Part shown: positions 46,312-55,782 of the stretch, piece by piece
Layout: each line of letters begins with the position of its first letter
Numbering within the stretch: position 1 is the first letter of the stretch
Source of the DNA: Maritimibacter sp. 55A14
GTDB taxonomy: Bacteria > Pseudomonadota > Alphaproteobacteria > Rhodobacterales > Rhodobacteraceae
Length of the DNA stretch: 64,000 bases
Direction of reading: 5' to 3'
Assembly (NCBI RefSeq): GCF_003122205.1
Contig: NZ_QEYE01000010.1
Span: 1-64,000, forward strand
Position numbers and translations under genes: made by a program
Notes under the pieces: model-generated
Told to the model about the DNA's origin: nothing
Seen by the model: the letters and a program-made list of their open reading frames with translations, nothing else
Databases searched by the model: none

Positions 46312-46833
46312 TCAGGCTTTCGCACGCTCGCGTTTCACCTTCTGCATCTTGCGGGTGATCATCTGGCGTTTGAGCGCCGAGAGATAGTCGATGAAGAGCC
46401 GCCCGTTCAGGTGGTCGATTTCGTGCTGCACGCAGGTCGCCCAGAGTCCGGCGAATTCCTCCTCGCGCGGCTTGCCGTCGATGTCGAGATAGCGGACGCG
46501 CACCTCGGCGGGGCGCGTCACCTCGGCATATTGCTCGGGGATCGAGAGGCAGCCCTCCTCGTAGGTGTTGAGTGCCTCGGAAGTCCAGGTGATCTCCGGG
46601 TTGATGAGCACCCTGGGGTCGGGCGTGGCGTCCTCGCCCTTCTCGCAATCCATCACCAGCAGACGGTCGAGGACACCCACCTGCGGCGCGGCCAGACCGA
46701 TGCCCGGCGCGTCATACATGGTCTCCAGCATGTCGTCGGCCAGCCGGCGCGTCTCGGCCGTGACCTCCGCCACAGGGGCGCAGATCTTCTTCAGCCGTGG
46801 GTCCGGATGGATCAGGATGTCGCGTAAACTCAT
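46312..46833 (-). CDS. def: Peptide deformylase
   Basis: The 173-residue protein has intact catalytic motifs: [10 protein letters not shown], the metal Cys95 in EEGCLSIPE and QHEIDH (His137, Glu138, His141). It removes the formyl group from new proteins with a bound Fe or Ni ion. The ATG at 46833 gives [14 protein letters not shown]; the longer frame upstream is antisense to the neighbouring gene. It heads the def, def-like, fmt unit. Confidence 0.97.
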   Translation of the reverse strand: MSLRDILIHPDPRLKKICAPVAEVTAETRRLADDMLETMYDAPGIGLAAPQVGVLDRLLVMDCEKGEDATPDPRVLINPEITWTSEALNTYEEGCLSIPEQYAEVTRPAEVRVRYLDIDGKPREEEFAGLWATCVQHEIDHLNGRLFIDYLSALKRQMITRKMQKVKRERAKA

Positions 46834-46942
46834 GGCAGGGGATTTAGGCGATCCCCCCGGCGCGCGCAACTGTCGGCTTTTTGACTTGCACGGCAACCCA
46901 GCGCCGCTAGCCTGCGCGCGAACACCGAAGCGGAGCGCATAC

Positions 46943-48115
46943 ATGGATTTCGACCGGATCATCGACCGTCGTGGAACCCGTTGCAACAAATGGGACAAGA
47001 TGGAGGCGCTCTATGGCGTGTCGCCCGAGGACGGGCTGGCGATGTGGGTGGCGGACATGGATTTCCGCTCGGCCGACTGCATCCAGGATGCGGTGCGCGA
47101 ATTGCTCGATCACGGGATCTACGGGTATTACGGGCCGGATACCGAGTACCGGCGGGCGATCCAGTGGTGGATGCAGACGCGGCATGGCTGGCCAATCGCG
47201 CCGGACTGGATTTTCACCACGCACGGGGTGGTGAATGGCGTCGGGCTGACCTTGCAGACCTTCACCGAACCGGGCGACGGCATCGTGCTCTTCACGCCGG
47301 TCTACCACGCCTTCGCGCGGGTGATCCACGGCGCCGGCCGCGCCGTGGTCGAATGCCCGCTGGTCGAAAGGGACGGCCGCTACGAGATGGATTTCGACGC
47401 CTATGACCGGCAGATGACCGGGGACGAGAAGGCGGTGATCCTCTGCTCGCCGCACAATCCCGGCGGCCGGGTCTGGACCGAGGCGGAATTGCAGGCAGTC
47501 GCGGCTTTCTGCGAACGCCACGACCTGTTGCTCATCTCCGACGAGATTCATCAGGATCTGGTCTATCCCGGCGCGGGACACATTCCCATGCCGTTTGCAG
47601 CACCCGGCATCGTGGACCGGCTGGTGATGCTGACCGCGCCCTCCAAGACCTTCAACATTGCCGGGACGCATACCGGCAACGTGATCATCGAAGACGCGGC
47701 CCTGCGGCGGAAATTCGCGGCCACGATGGCCGGGCTCGGCGTTTCGGCCAGCAATTTCGGGATGCACATGACCAAGGCGGCCTATTCGCCCGAGGGTGCC
47801 GCCTGGGTGGATGAACTGGTTGCCTATCTGGATGGCAATCGCCGGGCCTTCGATGCCGGCGTCAACGCGATCCCCGGCCTGGCCTCGATGCGGATGGAAT
47901 CGACCTATCTCGCCTGGGTGGATTTCTCCGGTACCGGCATGGACCGGGCCGAATTCACGCGCCGGGTGGAGCAGGAGGCGCGGATCGCCGCCAATCACGG
48001 CCCCACATTCGGCACCGGGGGCGAGAATTTCCTGCGTTTCAACATCGGCACGCAGCGCGCCCGCATTGACGAGGCAGTGGCAAGGCTCCGGCACGCATTC
48101 GCCGATCTTCAGTAG
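46943..48115 (+). CDS. PatB/MalY-type cystathionine beta-lyase
   Basis: The 390-residue PLP enzyme has the MalY/PatB signatures [18 protein letters not shown], the PLP-binding [19 protein letters not shown], and the lysine in [16 protein letters not shown]. MalY-type enzymes cleave cystathionine or cysteine conjugates to a thiol, pyruvate and ammonia. It is divergent from def. The ATG at 46943 gives [20 protein letters not shown], the standard family start. It has no close partner genes. Confidence 0.93.
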   Translation: MDFDRIIDRRGTRCNKWDKMEALYGVSPEDGLAMWVADMDFRSADCIQDAVRELLDHGIYGYYGPDTEYRRAIQWWMQTRHGWPIAPDWIFTTHGVVNGVGLTLQTFTEPGDGIVLFTPVYHAFARVIHGAGRAVVECPLVERDGRYEMDFDAYDRQMTGDEKAVILCSPHNPGGRVWTEAELQAVAAFCERHDLLLISDEIHQDLVYPGAGHIPMPFAAPGIVDRLVMLTAPSKTFNIAGTHTGNVIIEDAALRRKFAATMAGLGVSASNFGMHMTKAAYSPEGAAWVDELVAYLDGNRRAFDAGVNAIPGLASMRMESTYLAWVDFSGTGMDRAEFTRRVEQEARIAANHGPTFGTGGENFLRFNIGTQRARIDEAVARLRHAFADLQ

Positions 48116-48165
48116 CCCTCCGGCCGGTAAACGCCGCTGCGCGGTGAATTCTGCGCTGCGGCATG

Positions 48166-48183
48166 TTGCGCGCGGTCGCGCAA
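48166..48183. promoter_or_regulatory. Palindrome upstream of malyl-CoA lyase
   Basis: TTGCGCG-cggt-CGCGCAA has perfect 7-bp arms with a four-base centre, 55 bases before the lyase start. It overlaps a possible -10 (TATTCT, 48184-48189 region). It could be an operator for a carbon-source regulator of the ScfR/RamB type, but that is inference. Confidence 0.45.
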
Positions 48184-48238
48184 TATTCTATCCACACGGC
48201 GGACCGTTTTGACACATCCTTACCGGAGAAACCCGACC

Positions 48239-49195
48239 ATGAGTTTCCGCATCCAGCCTCAGCCGCCCGCACGCCCGAACCGTTGCCAGCTTTTCGGACC
48301 TGGCTCGAATCCCAAGCTCTTCGAGAAAATGGCCGCCTCCGAGGCCGATGTCATCAATATCGACCTGGAGGATTCGGTGGCGCCCGGCGACAAGGATGCG
48401 GCGCTTCGGAACACGATTCAGGCGATCAACGACGTGGACTGGGGCCGCAAGACCCTGTCGGTGCGGATCAACGGGCTCGATTCACCCTTCTGGTACCGCG
48501 ACGTGGTCGATCTGCTGGAACAGGCGGGCGAGAGGCTCGACCAGATCATGATCCCCAAGGCGGGCTGCGCGGCGGATATCTATGCGGTGGATGCGCTCGT
48601 GACCTCGATCGAGGCCGCGAAGGGCCGCAAGAAGCGGATCGCGTTCGAGGTGATCATCGAATCCGCCGCCGGCATCGCCCATGTGGAGGAGATCGCCGCC
48701 GCCTCGCCCCGGCTGGCAGCGATGAGCCTGGGGGCCGCGGATTTCGCGGCCTCGATGGGGATGCAGACCACTGGCATCGGCGGCACGCAGGAAAACTACT
48801 ACATGCTGCATGATGGGCAGAAGCACTGGTCCGATCCCTGGCACTGGGCGCATGTGGCGATTGTCGCGGCGTGCCGGACGCACGGCCTGCTGCCCGTGGA
48901 CGGCCCGTTCGGCGATTTCTCCGACGATGACGGGTTCCGCGCCCAGGCGTGGCGGTCGGCGACGCTGGGCATGGTCGGGAAATGGGCGATCCATCCCAAG
49001 CAGATTGCGCTGGCCAACGAGGTCTTCACCCCGTCCGATGCGGCCGTGACCGAAGCCCGCGAGATCCTTCAGGCGATGGAAGACGCCAAGGCCCGCGGCG
49101 AGGGCGCGACCACTTACAAAGGGCGCTTGGTGGACATCGCCTCGATCAAGCAGGCCGAAGTCGTGGTCAAGCAGGCCGAGATGATTTCACGCTGA
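48239..49195 (+). CDS. mcl1: L-malyl-CoA/beta-methylmalyl-CoA lyase
   Basis: The 318-residue protein has the Mcl1 start MSFRIQPQPPARPNRCQLFGPGSN and the aldolase features NIDLEDSVAPGDK (Mg-binding) and GAADFAASMGMQTTGIGG. It cleaves beta-methylmalyl-CoA to glyoxylate and propionyl-CoA, and condenses acetyl-CoA with glyoxylate, in the ethylmalonyl-CoA pathway. The other pathway genes are not nearby. GGAG lies 12 bases before the ATG. The upstream palindrome may control it. Acetate-grown Rhodobacterales without isocitrate lyase need this enzyme. Confidence 0.94.
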   Translation: MSFRIQPQPPARPNRCQLFGPGSNPKLFEKMAASEADVINIDLEDSVAPGDKDAALRNTIQAINDVDWGRKTLSVRINGLDSPFWYRDVVDLLEQAGERLDQIMIPKAGCAADIYAVDALVTSIEAAKGRKKRIAFEVIIESAAGIAHVEEIAAASPRLAAMSLGAADFAASMGMQTTGIGGTQENYYMLHDGQKHWSDPWHWAHVAIVAACRTHGLLPVDGPFGDFSDDDGFRAQAWRSATLGMVGKWAIHPKQIALANEVFTPSDAAVTEAREILQAMEDAKARGEGATTYKGRLVDIASIKQAEVVVKQAEMISR

Positions 49196-49261
49196 TTTGC
49201 CTTTTCCCCGGCGGCGTCGCTGATAGTCTCGCTGCATCGAGGCAGCCGGGGGAACCGATCC

Positions 49262-50119
49262 ATGACCGACGCGGATCCGAATTCGGAACAGGCAGAATTC
49301 TGGAACGGCCCCAGCGGGCTGAAATGGATCGAAAACGAGGAGGGGATGGACGCGATCCTGAGCGTCGTCTCCGCCGGGCTTCTCGACCGCGGCGCCATCC
49401 GTCCCGGTGAGCGGGTGCTGGAAGTCGGCTGCGGCACCGGGGCCAATTCGCTGCTGCTGGCCGAGGCTGTGGGACCGAAGGGCGAGGTTCTGGCGCTCGA
49501 CATCTCCGAGCCCCTGCTGGCGCGCGCCGCCGCACGACGCGACGCTGCCGGCCTGACGCAGCCCGAGTTCCGGCTGGCCGACGCACAGACCGCCGCGTTG
49601 CCGAAGGCGCATTTCGATCTTCTGATCTCGCGATTCGGGGTGATGTTCTTCGCCGATCCGCAAGCGGCCTTCGCCAATATGCGCACCGCGCTGGCGCGCG
49701 GCGGGCGATTGGTCTTCGCCTGCTGGGCCGGGATCGAGGGCAACCCCTGGTTCCGCCTGCCCCGCGACGTGGCGGCGAACCGGCTGGGCTGGCCCGACCC
49801 ACCGGAGCACGGCGCGCCCGGCCCGATGGCCTTCGCCGACAGCGGCCGTGTCACCGGCCTGATGGCGCAGGCCGGGTTCGCCGATCCGCAAGCCAAGGAG
49901 GTGACGCTGGAGTTGCACCATCCCGGCGGCATTCCGGCGGCGGCGACGCTGGCCTCGCGAGTGGGCCTTGCCGCGCGTATCCTCAAGGATTTCGACGGCA
50001 CCGACGCGGACGCAGCCGCGATCCGCGCGGGGATCGAGGCGGCTTTTGCCGATTTCGCGGCGCCGGACGGGGCGCGCATTCCGGCCCGCGTGATCTTCTA
50101 CACCGCCCGCGCGGAGTGA
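49262..50119 (+). CDS. Class I SAM-dependent methyltransferase
   Basis: The 285-residue protein has the SAM motif I VLEVGCGTGANSLLLA, motif II around LALDISEPLL, and the later FGVMFFADPQAAFANMRTAL as the motif IV-like block, with GGRLVFACWAG following. The start resembles Rhodobacterales methyltransferases annotated only by class. The substrate is unknown. It is co-directional with mcl1 (67 bases upstream) and accA (82 bases downstream), but there is no sign of a shared pathway. Confidence 0.88.
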   Translation: MTDADPNSEQAEFWNGPSGLKWIENEEGMDAILSVVSAGLLDRGAIRPGERVLEVGCGTGANSLLLAEAVGPKGEVLALDISEPLLARAAARRDAAGLTQPEFRLADAQTAALPKAHFDLLISRFGVMFFADPQAAFANMRTALARGGRLVFACWAGIEGNPWFRLPRDVAANRLGWPDPPEHGAPGPMAFADSGRVTGLMAQAGFADPQAKEVTLELHHPGGIPAAATLASRVGLAARILKDFDGTDADAAAIRAGIEAAFADFAAPDGARIPARVIFYTARAE

Positions 50120-50200
50120 CCGCGGCGCGCGCTTGGCCGTTGCAATCCGGGGCCACGGGCCTCATATAGGCTGCCACCCGCGGACGGGACGGAGCGATCC

Positions 50201-51163
50201 ATGCAGAACTACCTCGAATTCGAGAAGCCCCTGGCCGAGATCGAAGGCAAGGCCGAGGAGCTGCGCGCGATGGCGCGGACGAGCGAGGAGACGGATGTCA
50301 GCAAGGAGGCCGAGGCGCTGGACCGGAAGGCCGCCGACATGCTGCGCGACCTCTACAAGGATCTCAGCCCCTGGCGGAAATGCCAGGTGGCGCGGCATCC
50401 CGACCGGCCGCATTGCAAGGATTACATCGACGCGCTCTTCACCGAATACACGCCCCTGGCGGGCGACCGGAACTTCGCCGACGACCACGCGGTGATGGGC
50501 GGGCTGGCGCGGCTGGGCGACCGCCCGGTCATGGTAATCGGCCATGAAAAGGGCCATGACACCAAGACCCGGATCGAGCGGAATTTCGGCATGGCCCGGC
50601 CCGAGGGCTATCGCAAGGCGATCCGGCTGATGGATCTGGCGCAACGGTTCAAGCTGCCGGTGGTGACGCTGGTGGACACGCCTGGCGCCTATCCCGGCAA
50701 GGGCGCCGAGGAACGCGGCCAGTCCGAGGCGATCGCGCGCTCCACCCAGAAATGCCTTCAACTCGGGGTTCCACTGGTGACTGTGATCATCGGCGAGGGC
50801 GGCTCGGGCGGCGCGGTGGCCTTCGCCACGGCGAATCGCGTCGCGATGCTGGAGCATTCGGTCTATTCCGTGATCTCGCCGGAAGGCTGCGCCTCGATCC
50901 TGTGGAAGGACGCCGACAAGATGCGCGAGGCGGCCGAGGCGCTGCGGCTGACGGCGCAGGATCTGGCCAAGCTGGGCGTGGCCGACCGGGTGATCCCCGA
51001 GCCGCTGGGCGGCGCGCAACGCGACCGCCATGCCACGGTCGCCGCCGTCGGCAAGGCCCTGGCCGAGATGATTGTCGAGCTGGAGAAGAAGACCCCGGAG
51101 CAACTCGTCGACGACCGGCGCAAGAAGTTCCTCGATCTCGGCTCCAAGGGGCTGGCGGCCTGA
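50201..51163 (+). CDS. accA: Acetyl-CoA carboxylase carboxyltransferase subunit alpha
   Basis: The 320-residue protein has the AccA pattern: [20 protein letters not shown] at the start, then [32 protein letters not shown] and [11 protein letters not shown]. With AccD it forms the carboxyltransferase that makes malonyl-CoA. GGAG and a six-base spacing precede the ATG. The partner accD is not in this window. The full family length is kept. Confidence 0.96.
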   Translation: MQNYLEFEKPLAEIEGKAEELRAMARTSEETDVSKEAEALDRKAADMLRDLYKDLSPWRKCQVARHPDRPHCKDYIDALFTEYTPLAGDRNFADDHAVMGGLARLGDRPVMVIGHEKGHDTKTRIERNFGMARPEGYRKAIRLMDLAQRFKLPVVTLVDTPGAYPGKGAEERGQSEAIARSTQKCLQLGVPLVTVIIGEGGSGGAVAFATANRVAMLEHSVYSVISPEGCASILWKDADKMREAAEALRLTAQDLAKLGVADRVIPEPLGGAQRDRHATVAAVGKALAEMIVELEKKTPEQLVDDRRKKFLDLGSKGLAA

Positions 51164-51266
51164 CCCGGCCCCGGTCCGACGATGAAATTTTCGCGCGCAG
51201 CGGAGCGTCCGCGCGCAATTTCCTTGCCAAATTCCGGGTATCGTCTATCCGGGGTGCATCGAAAAT

Positions 51267-52328
51267 ATGGGAACACCGATCTTTATGCCCGTGATGAACG
51301 CGACCGGGGCCACGCCCCAGCACATGAGCAACGCCAAAGACTGGGTAAAAGTGCTGGCGCGGTACCGTGAACCGAACCATCTGCGCAGCGCCTTCGAACT
51401 GGCGGTCAGTCTGGTGCCGTTCCTGATCCTCTGGGCGCTGGCCTGGTGGTCGATCTCGGTCAGCTACTGGCTGGCGATGGGGCTGTCGGTCGTCAACGGC
51501 GCTTTCCTGGTGCGCATCTTCGCGATCCAGCACGATTGCGGGCACGCGGCCTTCTTCCGCAACCGGCAGGTCAGCGACTGGATCGGCCGCGCGCTGGGCG
51601 TGCTGACCCTGACGCCCTATGACGTCTGGCGGCGCGCCCACGCGCAGCACCATTCCAGCGCCGGCAACCTGGACAAGCGCGGCATGGGCGACATCGCCAC
51701 CCTGACGGTCGAGGAGTACCGGTCGCGGTCGCGCTTCGGGCGGCTGAAATACCGCCTCTATCGGCATCCGCTGACGCTTTTCGTGCTGGGCCCCTGCATC
51801 CAGTTCCTGTTCGTCCACCGGCTGCCGATGGGCCTCATGGATGCCGGCTGGCGCTACTGGGTCAGCGCGATGGGCACCAATGCCTGCCTGGCGCTGGGAC
51901 TGGGGCTGATCGGGTATTTCGGCGGGGTGATGCCGATCCTCCTGGTCTTCTTGCCCAGTTCGCTCATCGCGGCCTCGATCGGGGTCTGGCTCTTCTATGT
52001 CCAGCACCAGTTCGAGGAGACCGAGTGGGATCACGAGCCGGACTGGCAGCTTCACGACGCCGCGCTGCATGGCAGTTCGCATTACGTGCTGCCGAAGGTA
52101 CTGCAATGGATGACCGCAAATATCGGCGTGCACCATGTGCACCATCTCTACAGCCGCATCCCCTTCTACCGCTTGCCGGAGGTCCTGCGTGACCATGCGG
52201 TACTGGCCGAGGCACAGCGCATGACGCTGATGGAGAGTTTCGCCTGCGTCAAGCTCCAGCTCTGGGATGAGCAGCGGCGGCGGTTGTTGTCCTATGCCCA
52301 GGCGCGCGCAATTTACGGGACGCTCTGA
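51267..52328 (+). CDS. Membrane fatty acid desaturase
   Basis: The 353-residue protein has the three histidine boxes of acyl-lipid desaturases: HDCGH (89-93), HAQHH (125-129) and HHVHH (289-293), with four or more membrane helices between. It introduces a double bond with a di-iron centre and needs an electron donor. The spacing is like delta-12/omega-6 type enzymes, but regiospecificity cannot be set. The start is uncertain; ATG codons at 51267, 51285, 51294 and 51324 are all in frame and none has a strong ribosome site. Confidence 0.85.
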   Translation: MGTPIFMPVMNATGATPQHMSNAKDWVKVLARYREPNHLRSAFELAVSLVPFLILWALAWWSISVSYWLAMGLSVVNGAFLVRIFAIQHDCGHAAFFRNRQVSDWIGRALGVLTLTPYDVWRRAHAQHHSSAGNLDKRGMGDIATLTVEEYRSRSRFGRLKYRLYRHPLTLFVLGPCIQFLFVHRLPMGLMDAGWRYWVSAMGTNACLALGLGLIGYFGGVMPILLVFLPSSLIAASIGVWLFYVQHQFEETEWDHEPDWQLHDAALHGSSHYVLPKVLQWMTANIGVHHVHHLYSRIPFYRLPEVLRDHAVLAEAQRMTLMESFACVKLQLWDEQRRRLLSYAQARAIYGTL

Positions 52329-53062
52329 CCGGCAGGGTGGAAGCCGGCCTCCTCCATCAATCGGTTCGAGGCGCCCTCGATCTCGGTTTCCAGCCGGGCC
52401 ATGAAGGCGCGCTGGTCCATTCCCGTTTCGATGCGCGGCAGGAACTCCACGACCGCGAGGCCGGGCTTGCGGTAGATGCCGGTGCGCGGCCAGAACACGC
52501 CGACATTGGTGGCCACGGGCACGCAATCCTGTGCCAGCTTGTCATAGAGGATCGCCGGCCCGATCTTGTAGGGCAGGTAATGGCCCGGCGCGACGCGCGT
52601 GCCCTGCGGGTAGATAATGAGTTGACCGGGATGGGCGCGGTCCTTCTCGACCCCGTCCACCATCTGCTGAATGGCGCGTCCGCGCCTGCCGCGGTCCACC
52701 GGTACGCACCCGATGCGCAGTGCGTACCAGCCAAGCACCGGCGCCCAGCGCAATTCCCGCTTCATGATGAATTTTGGGCGCGGCACCTCGCTGACGATCA
52801 GGATGATGTCGAAGAAGGACTGGTGCTTGGCGCAGACCAGAACCTCGTCCTGCGGCACCGCGCCGCGCACTTCCGAGCGCAGCCCGACCATCCAGCGCGC
52901 CGTCCAGCGGACCCAGCGGCAATAGGTGCGGACCGCGGCGAAGGCCCATTTGCGGTCCAGCATCGCCAGCGGGGTGAAGAAGACCGCCATCAGCGCCATC
53001 GTGGCATACATCTGCCCCACGAAGACCAGAGAGCGGAGCCAGCGCCAGGCATGGGCGATCAT
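52313..53062 (-). CDS. plsC: 1-acyl-sn-glycerol-3-phosphate acyltransferase (PlsC)
   Basis: The 249-residue protein has an N-terminal hydrophobic anchor, the catalytic motif AKHQSFFD (His80, Asp85), and the glycerophosphate-binding YPQGTRVAPG. It adds the second acyl chain in phospholipid synthesis. Its start overlaps the ftsX stop by four bases, so it is the third gene of an ftsE-ftsX-plsC unit. Its last 16 bases overlap the convergent desaturase gene tail. Confidence 0.94.
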   Translation of the reverse strand: MIAHAWRWLRSLVFVGQMYATMALMAVFFTPLAMLDRKWAFAAVRTYCRWVRWTARWMVGLRSEVRGAVPQDEVLVCAKHQSFFDIILIVSEVPRPKFIMKRELRWAPVLGWYALRIGCVPVDRGRRGRAIQQMVDGVEKDRAHPGQLIIYPQGTRVAPGHYLPYKIGPAILYDKLAQDCVPVATNVGVFWPRTGIYRKPGLAVVEFLPRIETGMDQRAFMARLETEIEGASNRLMEEAGFHPAGQSVP

Positions 53063-53964
53063 GTCAGCCCCCTCAAGGTGCGGATCGCCGCCAAGCGGGT
53101 GGCCCAGAAGGCGGTGATGGCGGCCAGCGGCGGGATCGCCAGCGGCCAGAGCCAGTGCCAGCCCTGGAAGCCCAGCCCTGTCAGGAAGCCGCCCTGCTCG
53201 TCCGCGGCGGGCAGGAACATGATCGCGATGAGCCCCGCCACCGTCCCGACCGTAGCGCCGCTCAGCGTCCGGTTGGTGAAACGCCGCACGAAGGCCCGCG
53301 CGATGTAGCTGTCCTGCGCGCCCACCAGCCGCAGCACGCCGATCACGCGGGCATTGGCGGCCAGCGCCGCGTTGGCGGCCAGCGTGATCATCGCCGCGGT
53401 CGATAGCGCGATCAGCCCGATGGCGATCAGCCCGAAGGCCCTGAGCCGCCCGGCGGCCTCCACCAGCGGGCGGCGCCAGCGCGTGTGATCGTCGAGCACG
53501 GCGCCCGGCGCCTCGGCCGCGAGCCTCAGCCGCAGCCCGTCCGGATCGAAGCCCGCTTCGGATTCGATCACCTCCACGAGGCTCGGGATGGGCAGCGTCT
53601 CGATCGGCAGATCGGGGCCGAACCAGGGTTCCAGCAACGCCGCTTGTTCGGCCCGGCTCATCAGTCGCGCATCGGCCACGCCCGGCGTGGTGCGCAGCAC
53701 CTCGAGCACCGCGGCCTCCTGAATGGGCATCTGGTCCTCGGGCGCGGAGATGCGCACCGTGGAACTGCGCGCGAGCTGGTCCGACCACCGGTCCGCCAGC
53801 CGCCCGGTGGCCAGCGACAGCGCCAGCGCGAAGACCGCGAGGAAGGCCATCGCCGCCGAGGTGAAGACGGTCAGCCGCGCCGTGAAGCCGGAAGGCGGCA
53901 CCACGCGGTCGGCCTTGCTATCGCCCGCCAGCAGGGCTGCGGCGCCAAGCAGGCGGGCCTTCAC
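53059..53964 (-). CDS. ftsX: Cell division protein FtsX-like permease
   Basis: The 301-residue protein has one N-terminal helix (about 33-54), an external domain with RISAPEDQMPIQEAAVLEV, and three C-terminal helices, as in FtsX. With FtsE it forms a divisome complex that activates periplasmic amidase activators. Overlap with ftsE upstream and plsC downstream (four bases each) shows coupled translation. The FtsX sequence is divergent, as usual in alphaproteobacteria. Confidence 0.9.
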   Translation of the reverse strand: MKARLLGAAALLAGDSKADRVVPPSGFTARLTVFTSAAMAFLAVFALALSLATGRLADRWSDQLARSSTVRISAPEDQMPIQEAAVLEVLRTTPGVADARLMSRAEQAALLEPWFGPDLPIETLPIPSLVEVIESEAGFDPDGLRLRLAAEAPGAVLDDHTRWRRPLVEAAGRLRAFGLIAIGLIALSTAAMITLAANAALAANARVIGVLRLVGAQDSYIARAFVRRFTNRTLSGATVGTVAGLIAIMFLPAADEQGGFLTGLGFQGWHWLWPLAIPPLAAITAFWATRLAAIRTLRGLT

Positions 53965-54641
53965 AGGTCGGCCCCCGCAAGCTGCAGCCGACCGCCGCGA
54001 AGCCGAAGCACCCGCGCTGGTACATGCGCCTTGGCAGCACGGATCAGGTTCATGTCATGCGTCGCGATCACCACCGCCTTGCCCATGCGGTTGAGCTCGA
54101 TGAGCAACCGCAGGAGCCGCTGCGCCATGTCCCAGTCGATGTTGCCGGTCGGCTCGTCGGCCAGGATCACCTCCGGCGACGTGACCACCGCACGGGCCAG
54201 CGCGGCGCGCTGCCGCTCGCCGCCCGAAAGCTCTGGCGGCAGCGCGTTGCGCCGCGCCTCCAGCCCGACCCAGGAAAGAAGCTCCTCCAGATCGGCGGCG
54301 GCCTCGGCAGTGTCGCGGCCAGCGACCGAAAGCGGCAGCGACAGGTTCTCGGCCAGCGGCAGGTGGTCCAGAAACTCGCAGTTCTGATGCACCACGCCGA
54401 TCCGGCGGCGGGTGAAAGCGACATCGTCGCGGGTCATCTCGCGCACGTCGCGGCCCAGGATGCGGGCGCTTCCGCGCTTGGGCAACAACTCCATGTAGCA
54501 CAGTTTCAGGAAGGTGGTCTTGCCCGAGCCGGACGGTCCGGTCAGGAAATGGAACGAGCCCGGCGGAATATGCAGATCCAGCTCGGCCAGAAGTTCGCCG
54601 CCGTCATAGCCATAGGCCGCTTGCGAGAGTTCGATCACCAT
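53961..54641 (-). CDS. ftsE: Cell division ATP-binding protein FtsE
   Basis: The 226-residue ABC ATPase has Walker A GPSGSGKTT (35-43), the FtsE-type block KLCYMELLPKRG, the signature LSGGERQRAALARAV and Walker B VILADEPTGN. FtsE powers FtsX in division. It heads the ftsE-ftsX-plsC operon, divergent from the zinc-ribbon gene. The ATG at 54641 gives MVIELSQAAYGYDGG, the usual start. Confidence 0.95.
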   Translation of the reverse strand: MVIELSQAAYGYDGGELLAELDLHIPPGSFHFLTGPSGSGKTTFLKLCYMELLPKRGSARILGRDVREMTRDDVAFTRRRIGVVHQNCEFLDHLPLAENLSLPLSVAGRDTAEAAADLEELLSWVGLEARRNALPPELSGGERQRAALARAVVTSPEVILADEPTGNIDWDMAQRLLRLLIELNRMGKAVVIATHDMNLIRAAKAHVPARVLRLRGGRLQLAGADL

Positions 54642-54716
54642 TCATGCCTCATTCCGACCCGCGGTTCCGGCAAGTCCGGCCCGAACGGCTCTGACCTTTC
54701 CTGCCGCATCGAATGC

Positions 54717-54745
54717 TTGGAATGCAAGGCTTCGCTCGGTACAAG
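54717..54745 (+). promoter_or_regulatory. Candidate promoter for zinc-ribbon membrane protein
   Basis: TTGGAA (54717-54722) and TACAAG (54740-54745) are 17 bp apart, 54 bases before the start at 54799, in the divergent gap with ftsE. Confidence 0.4.
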
Positions 54746-54798
54746 ATTGAAAAGCGGCGAATCGGCACCTGCCGCCGCAAAACCGCACGAGGAGCAGC

Positions 54799-55776
54799 AT
54801 GCGTCTGGTTTGCCCAAATTGCGCCGCCCAGTACGAGGTCGACGACAGTGCGATCCCCGAGGGCGGGCGCGACGTGCAATGTTCGAATTGCGGGCATACC
54901 TGGATGCAATTTCCGGAAGGGCATGAGACAGCCGACCGGGCGGGCGCCGCGCTTGCGGAAGAGGATACCGCGCCCGAACCGTCCGGGGAGACGGCGGCCG
55001 AAGCGGCCCCGGACGAAGCCGAAGCGGTCCCGGACGAAGAGGAACAGGCGGCCGACGCCGCCACGCAGGACGCCGCCGCCGATGCGCCGGATCGCGGCAC
55101 CCGGCTATCCGGGCGGGACAGGGAACATCGCGATGCCGCGGCGGCGCTCGCCGCGGCGCTTGGCATGGCCCCCGGCGACGGGAAATCCGACGACGAAGCG
55201 CCGCACGACCGTGGCAGCGGCACGCCGGAACGCCGGCCGGTTGATCAGGCCGTGCTCGATATCCTGCGCGAGGAAGCGGAGCGCGAGTCGCTCGAGACCC
55301 AGACCGAATTGGGGCTGAGCGACGAACCGGCCGCGCCGCGAACGCCTCCCCGCGAGACTGAACACAAGGAAAGCCGGACAGCCGTGGCACCGGCCCCGCG
55401 GCGGCGGGAGCCCGGCGAATCGCGCCGGGAATTGCTGCCCGATATCGAACAGATCAACTCCTCCCTGCGCTCGGCCTCCGACAGCACGCGCGAGCGGCCC
55501 GCGGCCAGCGACGTGATGATCGAGGAGCCGGAAACAGGCCGCAGCAGCGGACACCGCGCGGGCTTCCGCGTGGGCTTCGTGCTGGCCGGGCTGATCTTCC
55601 TGATGCTGACGGTCGTCTATCTGCGTCCGGTGCGCGTGATCGAGGCAGCGCCCGACACCGCGCCCTTCGTCACCGCCTTTGTGGAGCATGTGGATACGCT
55701 GCGCGCGGGGCTGGCCTCGATTGTCGGCACTGGCCTGTCGAATTCCGGTGACGAGGCCGAAGACGACGGCGCCTGA
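54799..55776 (+). CDS. Zinc-ribbon membrane protein (MJ0042/DUF3426-like)
   Basis: The 325-residue protein starts with a zinc ribbon, MRLVCPNCAAQYEV and CSNCGHTW (Cys5, Cys8, Cys28, Cys31), then a long acidic, disordered region, a single membrane helix at about 256-275 (GFVLAGLIFLMLTVVYL) and a short periplasmic tail. This is the MJ0042 zinc-finger family, which is conserved beside ftsEX in Rhodobacterales. Its function is unknown; a cytoplasmic sensor or partner at the membrane is plausible. Confidence 0.85.
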   Translation: MRLVCPNCAAQYEVDDSAIPEGGRDVQCSNCGHTWMQFPEGHETADRAGAALAEEDTAPEPSGETAAEAAPDEAEAVPDEEEQAADAATQDAAADAPDRGTRLSGRDREHRDAAAALAAALGMAPGDGKSDDEAPHDRGSGTPERRPVDQAVLDILREEAERESLETQTELGLSDEPAAPRTPPRETEHKESRTAVAPAPRRREPGESRRELLPDIEQINSSLRSASDSTRERPAASDVMIEEPETGRSSGHRAGFRVGFVLAGLIFLMLTVVYLRPVRVIEAAPDTAPFVTAFVEHVDTLRAGLASIVGTGLSNSGDEAEDDGA

Positions 55777-55782
55777 GCGCGG

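Noticed and set aside
49114-50079. Leftward frame antisense to the SAM methyltransferase
   Set aside because: Low-complexity Ser/Arg/Pro translation without motifs; the plus strand has clear methyltransferase motifs.
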